DNA of 17,949 nt. It comes from BMS3ABIN04 sp964553325. Its GTDB lineage: Bacteria; Bacteroidota; Ignavibacteria; Ignavibacteriales; Melioribacteraceae. This document shows, piece by piece, positions 15,132 to 17,949 of the stretch (positions are counted from its first letter, which is position 1; each line of letters begins with the position of its first letter). The stretch lies in assembly GCA_964553325.1 (NCBI GenBank), contig CAZKKI010000043.1, positions 1 to 17,949 of the forward strand. The letters are read 5' to 3'. Under the pieces are notes generated by a model. It had not been told where the DNA came from, made no database searches, and saw only the letters and a program-made list of their open reading frames with translations. The position numbers and the translations under genes are program-made.

Positions 15132-16702
15132 ATCATTACCATAATTTTTCCGTAAATCGGTTTGGATGAGTCGAGCTCAATTCTATAGAAATAAACGCCG
15201 TTCGGAACAATATCGCCGTTATCATCCCGTCCGTCCCAGTATTCAATTTGTTCCGCTTGACTGCTGCGCGAAACGTTTTGAATTAGTGTTCTCACCGGAT
15301 TCATATCAAAATCAAAAATTCTAATTGTCACGTTTGCGTCGGTTCCTCCCAACGAATATTTTATTTTACATACTTCGTCGTCCGGCGAAAACGGGTTGGG
15401 GAAAGCAAATGTTTCCTCTTGTTTAAGTTCGCCGGAAGATGCAATGTATACTTTCCACTCACCTTGCCAAATTCCGGTTGTTTCGTGAAACCGCGCTAAA
15501 CCTTGTGTTGTTCCGAACCATAAATAGTGCGTGTTATCGTTTAACAGTTGACTGTTAAAAGCACGAAACTCTTTTGTTGTGATTGAATTTCTTGTTGTTT
15601 CGTCAACCATCGGCGGAGCGGCTATCCAAGTATCGCCGAAATCAAGTGTTCTGAATATTCCGTTTTCCGTTCCGGCAAAAACGCTCGAAGATAAAACTCC
15701 GTTCCCGCTAACGTCGTAAACAAAACCGATTGTGTGAACTCTTTCATCCACCAAGAAAATATTCCATGATTCGCCGCCGTCGGCTGTTGAACTTAAAGCG
15801 TAATATTCCGTTTCACCAAGTGCTTTCCACGTAGCCGCCCACAGAGTGTTTCTCGATGAATCGTAATTCATTGAAACTATGAAATTACCGCTTATGCCGT
15901 TTTCTTGGTTTTGGTTGTTAAATTTCTTCCAACTCACCCCGCCGTCGACCGATTTATTAATTCCGTTTGCGGTACCGACATACAAAACCGAATCGTTTAC
16001 CGCTTCAACGGAAAAAGCTCTGTAATTTAGATTTTCCTCAAACCCAAGCGCACCGGTAGTTGGCGAAAGTGTAAAGTTCAACGTATCCGTCGGTTTGATC
16101 TCATCCAAGTAATCGGGCGGTACTACAACTCTTTGCCAGGTTTTTCCGTTATCGGTACTTTTCCTCGTACCGCCGGCAAATGAAGTAATCCAGATTGTGT
16201 TTTTCGTAAAAGCAATGTCTCTTGTGAAATTATTTTCGACCGCAACTATGGGTAAAGCGCGCAATTGATTTATTCCGTAGACAACGGACGAGTCGTCCGG
16301 AGCATCTACCGGTTGAGGAATATCGTTCCAGTTTTGCCCGCCGTCGGTCGAATAGTGCAATCCGCTGCCAACCGGAATTATCGAACCGAATTCATCTTCA
16401 AAAGGATGCCATGTGGCAACCCAAACGGTATCGTTGTTAATCGCCAAAGCCGAAATTCCTTCGTCGCCGAATTCAAACGTTTGCCATGTCTCACCGAAAT
16501 CGGTTGACTTGCTTAAACCTCCTCCAGTTCCGACCCAAATCGTATCTTTATTTATTTCAATGTATTCAATGGTGTTGCTTTTCGGTGTGCTGTCGGAAAG
16601 TTTATTTAATTTAAATTTATTAAGATTAAAAGTATTCGGAATTTGTTGAGCGAACAAAGGAATTACCGAGAACAAAATCAATATTTTCAAAATTTTTCTC
16701 AT
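15128..16702 (-). CDS. Secreted Asp-box (BNR) beta-propeller protein with T9SS C-terminal domain
   Basis: 524 aa. Signal peptide KILILFSVIPLFAQQ (about 4-20). Six Asp-box repeats of the form STDxGxxW are spaced through the protein: STDFGETW (66-73), STDGGQNW (118-125), STDNGKTW (182-189), SVDGGVSW (251-258), STADGGESW (305-313, one-residue insertion) and TLDFGDTW (352-359). They indicate a sialidase/YCF48-type beta-propeller. Catalytic sialidase residues (Arg triad, FRIP) are not evident, so a binding or structural role is more likely than glycosidase activity. Residues about 434-524 form a FlgD-like Ig domain typical of T9SS sorting domains: FPNPFSPDDE, then WDGRDDNGDIVPNGVYFYRI and the terminal GKIMVMM. 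It should be exported by Sec and then by T9SS. Overlaps both neighbours by four bases. Confidence 0.85.
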   Translation of the reverse strand: MRKILKILILFSVIPLFAQQIPNTFNLNKFKLNKLSDSTPKSNTIEYIEINKDTIWVGTGGGLSKSTDFGETWQTFEFGDEGISALAINNDTVWVATWHPFEDEFGSIIPVGSGLHYSTDGGQNWNDIPQPVDAPDDSSVVYGINQLRALPIVAVENNFTRDIAFTKNTIWITSFAGGTRKSTDNGKTWQRVVVPPDYLDEIKPTDTLNFTLSPTTGALGFEENLNYRAFSVEAVNDSVLYVGTANGINKSVDGGVSWKKFNNQNQENGISGNFIVSMNYDSSRNTLWAATWKALGETEYYALSSTADGGESWNIFLVDERVHTIGFVYDVSGNGVLSSSVFAGTENGIFRTLDFGDTWIAAPPMVDETTRNSITTKEFRAFNSQLLNDNTHYLWFGTTQGLARFHETTGIWQGEWKVYIASSGELKQEETFAFPNPFSPDDEVCKIKYSLGGTDANVTIRIFDFDMNPVRTLIQNVSRSSQAEQIEYWDGRDDNGDIVPNGVYFYRIELDSSKPIYGKIMVMM

Positions 16703-17529
16703 TTTACGTACACCGAACGTGAAACTTGATTGCTTTTTGCATCCGATTTATCTACTGCCGTGAATTTAAATTCCCAAAAACCTGTCGGTTGGTTAGTGGG
16801 AATTGTTAAAAACACGGTGTAAATTCCGTCGCCTGCCGTTTCGTCTCCGTTTGCATTAACATCTCCGTCGTCAAATAACGGAAACTGCGAAATACCTTTG
16901 CTGTTAACCACCTTTTCACCGTTAGGATTAAATAATTCGTAATATACTTCGCGAATATCTTGAAGGCCGTTTGAGTCTTTCACTTCGGCGGAAAACGTGA
17001 ATTTTTGATTCCTCGAAACAGTATCGGGGATTGCAAGATTTACAATTTGCGGAGGTGAATTTTGTTTTCCACCTTCCACTTCAAAATATTTTATTCCGAT
17101 TTTATGAATGTTATCGGGTTGCGGATTAATTTTGTCCGCGATGTAAAATTCAACTTGGTATTTCCCGCTTTTAGTATCTTTGCCGAGAAATGTTTTTCCC
17201 GAAAATATCCCGTCTCCTTCGGTTTCGTCTCCGTTTATTTCATTTCCGTTATCGGCCATTTTCACGTTTGTTTCTATTCTCGTAAGTCCGTCGGCAGTAG
17301 AAACATTAAACCATACGTCGGAAAGATTTTGGGGATTTTCTATTGTTACGGAGGCAACGAAAGATGAATCGCTTTCGGATAAAATAAATTTATCAGGTGC
17401 CGAAATACCGGTAACCACAAACTGAACAAGCGGTTGTTCAATCACTTCGGTGGAAGATTCTTCGCAAGCCGTTAGAAACAGCATGATGACAAAAAATACG
17501 GATAAATAAAATAAATTGTTTTTCAGCAT
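16699..17529 (-). CDS. Lipoprotein with two choice-of-anchor-X-like (Asp/Gly loop) domains
   Basis: 276 aa. Type II signal peptide with lipobox LTAC (Cys22 becomes lipidated) after FFVIMLFLT, then an acidic Ser/Glu linker. Two similar domains follow: residues about 35-150 with NGNEINGDETEGDGIFS (94-110), and about 158-275 with LFDDGDVNANGDETAGDGIY (218-237). The shared pattern NGDExxGDGIx with surrounding beta strands resembles Ig-like or choice-of-anchor-X modules; the acidic Asp/Asn/Gly loops could bind Ca2+, which is inference. First gene of the four-gene operon and overlapping the cargo gene by ATGA. It may be an outer-membrane or surface partner of the secreted propeller. Function unknown; calling it a lipoprotein rests on the clear lipobox. 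Confidence 0.75.
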   Translation of the reverse strand: MLKNNLFYLSVFFVIMLFLTACEESSTEVIEQPLVQFVVTGISAPDKFILSESDSSFVASVTIENPQNLSDVWFNVSTADGLTRIETNVKMADNGNEINGDETEGDGIFSGKTFLGKDTKSGKYQVEFYIADKINPQPDNIHKIGIKYFEVEGGKQNSPPQIVNLAIPDTVSRNQKFTFSAEVKDSNGLQDIREVYYELFNPNGEKVVNSKGISQFPLFDDGDVNANGDETAGDGIYTVFLTIPTNQPTGFWEFKFTAVDKSDAKSNQVSRSVYVK

Positions 17530-17557
17530 AATTTAACAGATGGAATCGAATGGAGTG

Positions 17558-17572
17558 ACTTCTTTCAGAAGT
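17558..17572 (-). other. Short hairpin in the leader of the secretion operon
   Basis: ACTTCT-TTC-AGAAGT is a perfect six-pair stem with a three-base loop, 29-43 bases upstream of the lipoprotein ATG. It could sit in the mRNA leader. There is no T-run beside it, so it is not a terminator. Its role is unknown. Confidence 0.35.
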
Positions 17573-17582
17573 AAAACGATTA

Positions 17583-17673
17583 TTTACTTATTGGTATTTT
17601 GCAACTCCACTTAAGAGATTCCGAATAACATAATTTTAATTTAGAAAAACGTAGCAAATTACCAATAAATAAA
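17583..17673. repeat. Imperfect inverted repeat with 45-base spacer, plus partial third copy
   Basis: Arms 17583-17605 (TTTACTTATTGGTATTTTGC...) and 17651-17673 pair at 20 of 23 positions when one is inverted; the core TTATTGGTA/TACCAATAA matches fully. A third partial copy, GTTGCAAAATA, begins at 17690 on the plus strand and repeats 11 bases of the arm. The element lies 54-145 bases upstream of the lipoprotein start on an otherwise gene-free stretch. It may be paired binding sites for a regulator, or the trace of a small inverted-repeat element. Confidence 0.5.
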
Positions 17674-17871
17674 CCCGCTTTTAATTTTTGTTGCAAAATA
17701 TGTAATGATTTGTCTTTTGTCAAGGAAATTATTTTAGTATTAATACATTGGCGTTCGAAGAATTATATAATATTAAAAAGAAACATTTAATCGCCAGATA
17801 GCGAATTCGGCGAATGGAAAGTTGAACATTTTCGGATCGGGTAAATTGCACATTTCAATATGAAATATCGA

Positions 17872-17949
17872 TTAAAACATAATAACGAACGGCGTCGGGG
17901 AAAAAGAAATAATCAAAATAAACAAACTGAAATAACCCAAAGCCATTCG
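17872..17949 (-). CDS. Possible C-terminal end of a minus-strand membrane protein (cut by window edge)
   Basis: From the last base of the window the minus strand is open for 25 codons to a TAA ending at 17872. The product tail (ALGYFSLFILIISFSPTPF...) is hydrophobic and patterned like the last helix of an integral membrane protein. Too short to assign; it could be a chance frame. The orientation agrees with the neighbouring genes. A 6-bp hairpin (17852-17866, ATTTCA-ATA-TGAAAT) starts a few bases after the stop. Confidence 0.3.
   Translation of the reverse strand, partial: RMALGYFSLFILIISFSPTPFVIMF

Larger units (their letters stand above)
17530..17871. other. Noncoding region upstream of the secretion operon
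   Basis: I see no gene in this stretch of about 340 bases. It is AT-rich and holds an imperfect inverted repeat (17583-17673) and a third partial copy of it (17690-17700). It also holds a 6-bp hairpin (17558-17572) and a short palindrome GTATTAATAC (17737-17746). A weak minus-strand promoter candidate is TTGCAA-N17-TTTATT beginning near 17697 (4/6 in each box). Most of the sequence is probably the 5' leader and control region of the operon starting at 17529. Confidence 0.5.

Noticed and set aside
15128..16702. Reading the Asp-box protein as a sialidase.
   Set aside because: Asp boxes are shared by many propellers; no catalytic Arg triad or FRIP motif is evident.
17737..17746. Palindrome GTATTAATAC, possible operator or promoter half.
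   Set aside because: A 10-base palindrome in AT-rich DNA is expected by chance; the nearby TTGTCA box has no well-spaced -10 partner.
17860..17949. Plus-strand ATG frame open to the window end (30 codons, highly charged).
   Set aside because: Low-complexity Lys/Arg/Asn-rich product, no ribosome site, and it opposes a more plausible hydrophobic minus-strand frame.

Overview
The window looks like chromosomal core DNA from a member of the Ignavibacteria/Melioribacter-type branch of the Bacteroidetes-Chlorobi group. This is inferred from gene content, not from a marker-gene match. There are two PorV/PorQ-family outer-membrane proteins, a secreted Asp-box protein with a FlgD-like type IX secretion (T9SS) C-terminal domain, and a lipid A-type phosphoesterase beside a class A PBP. 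Base composition is AT-rich, Shine-Dalgarno signals are poor, and TTG starts are common. I see no prophage, insertion sequence, CRISPR array, tRNA or rRNA.

Layout. Positions 1-4610 (minus strand) hold an envelope block read M1-type metallopeptidase -> LpxH-like phosphoesterase -> penicillin-binding protein 1A, the last cut by the window edge. Positions 4713-7871 are the only plus-strand genes: glgC and then uvrC, which has its own near-consensus sigma70-type promoter placed so close that the mRNA should be leaderless. An NhaC-family antiporter with an extra exported N-terminal domain (7888-9798, minus) follows convergently. The small SRP RNA gene (about 9849-9938, minus) lies just upstream of it. 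Positions 9986-13128 (minus) form an operon read FemAB/GNAT-like transferase -> GT4 glycosyltransferase -> GT9 heptosyltransferase-like enzyme, which suggests surface glycan assembly. Positions 13228-17529 (minus) form a tightly overlapping operon read lipoprotein -> Asp-box T9SS cargo -> PorV-like -> PorV-like. Upstream of it is a roughly 340-base noncoding region with a 23-base imperfect inverted repeat and a third partial copy, then possibly the tail of another minus-strand gene at the window end.

How the genes fit together. Most minus-strand genes deal with the cell envelope: murein synthesis, lipid A or phosphoester hydrolysis, peptide cleavage, glycan transfer, ion antiport and T9SS export. 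The most distinctive unit is 13228-17529, where a secreted beta-propeller cargo, a surface-type lipoprotein and two PorV-family shuttle candidates are translationally coupled. That arrangement suggests a dedicated cargo/shuttle secretion module. The remaining genes belong to well-known families, and I do not claim a wholly new system.
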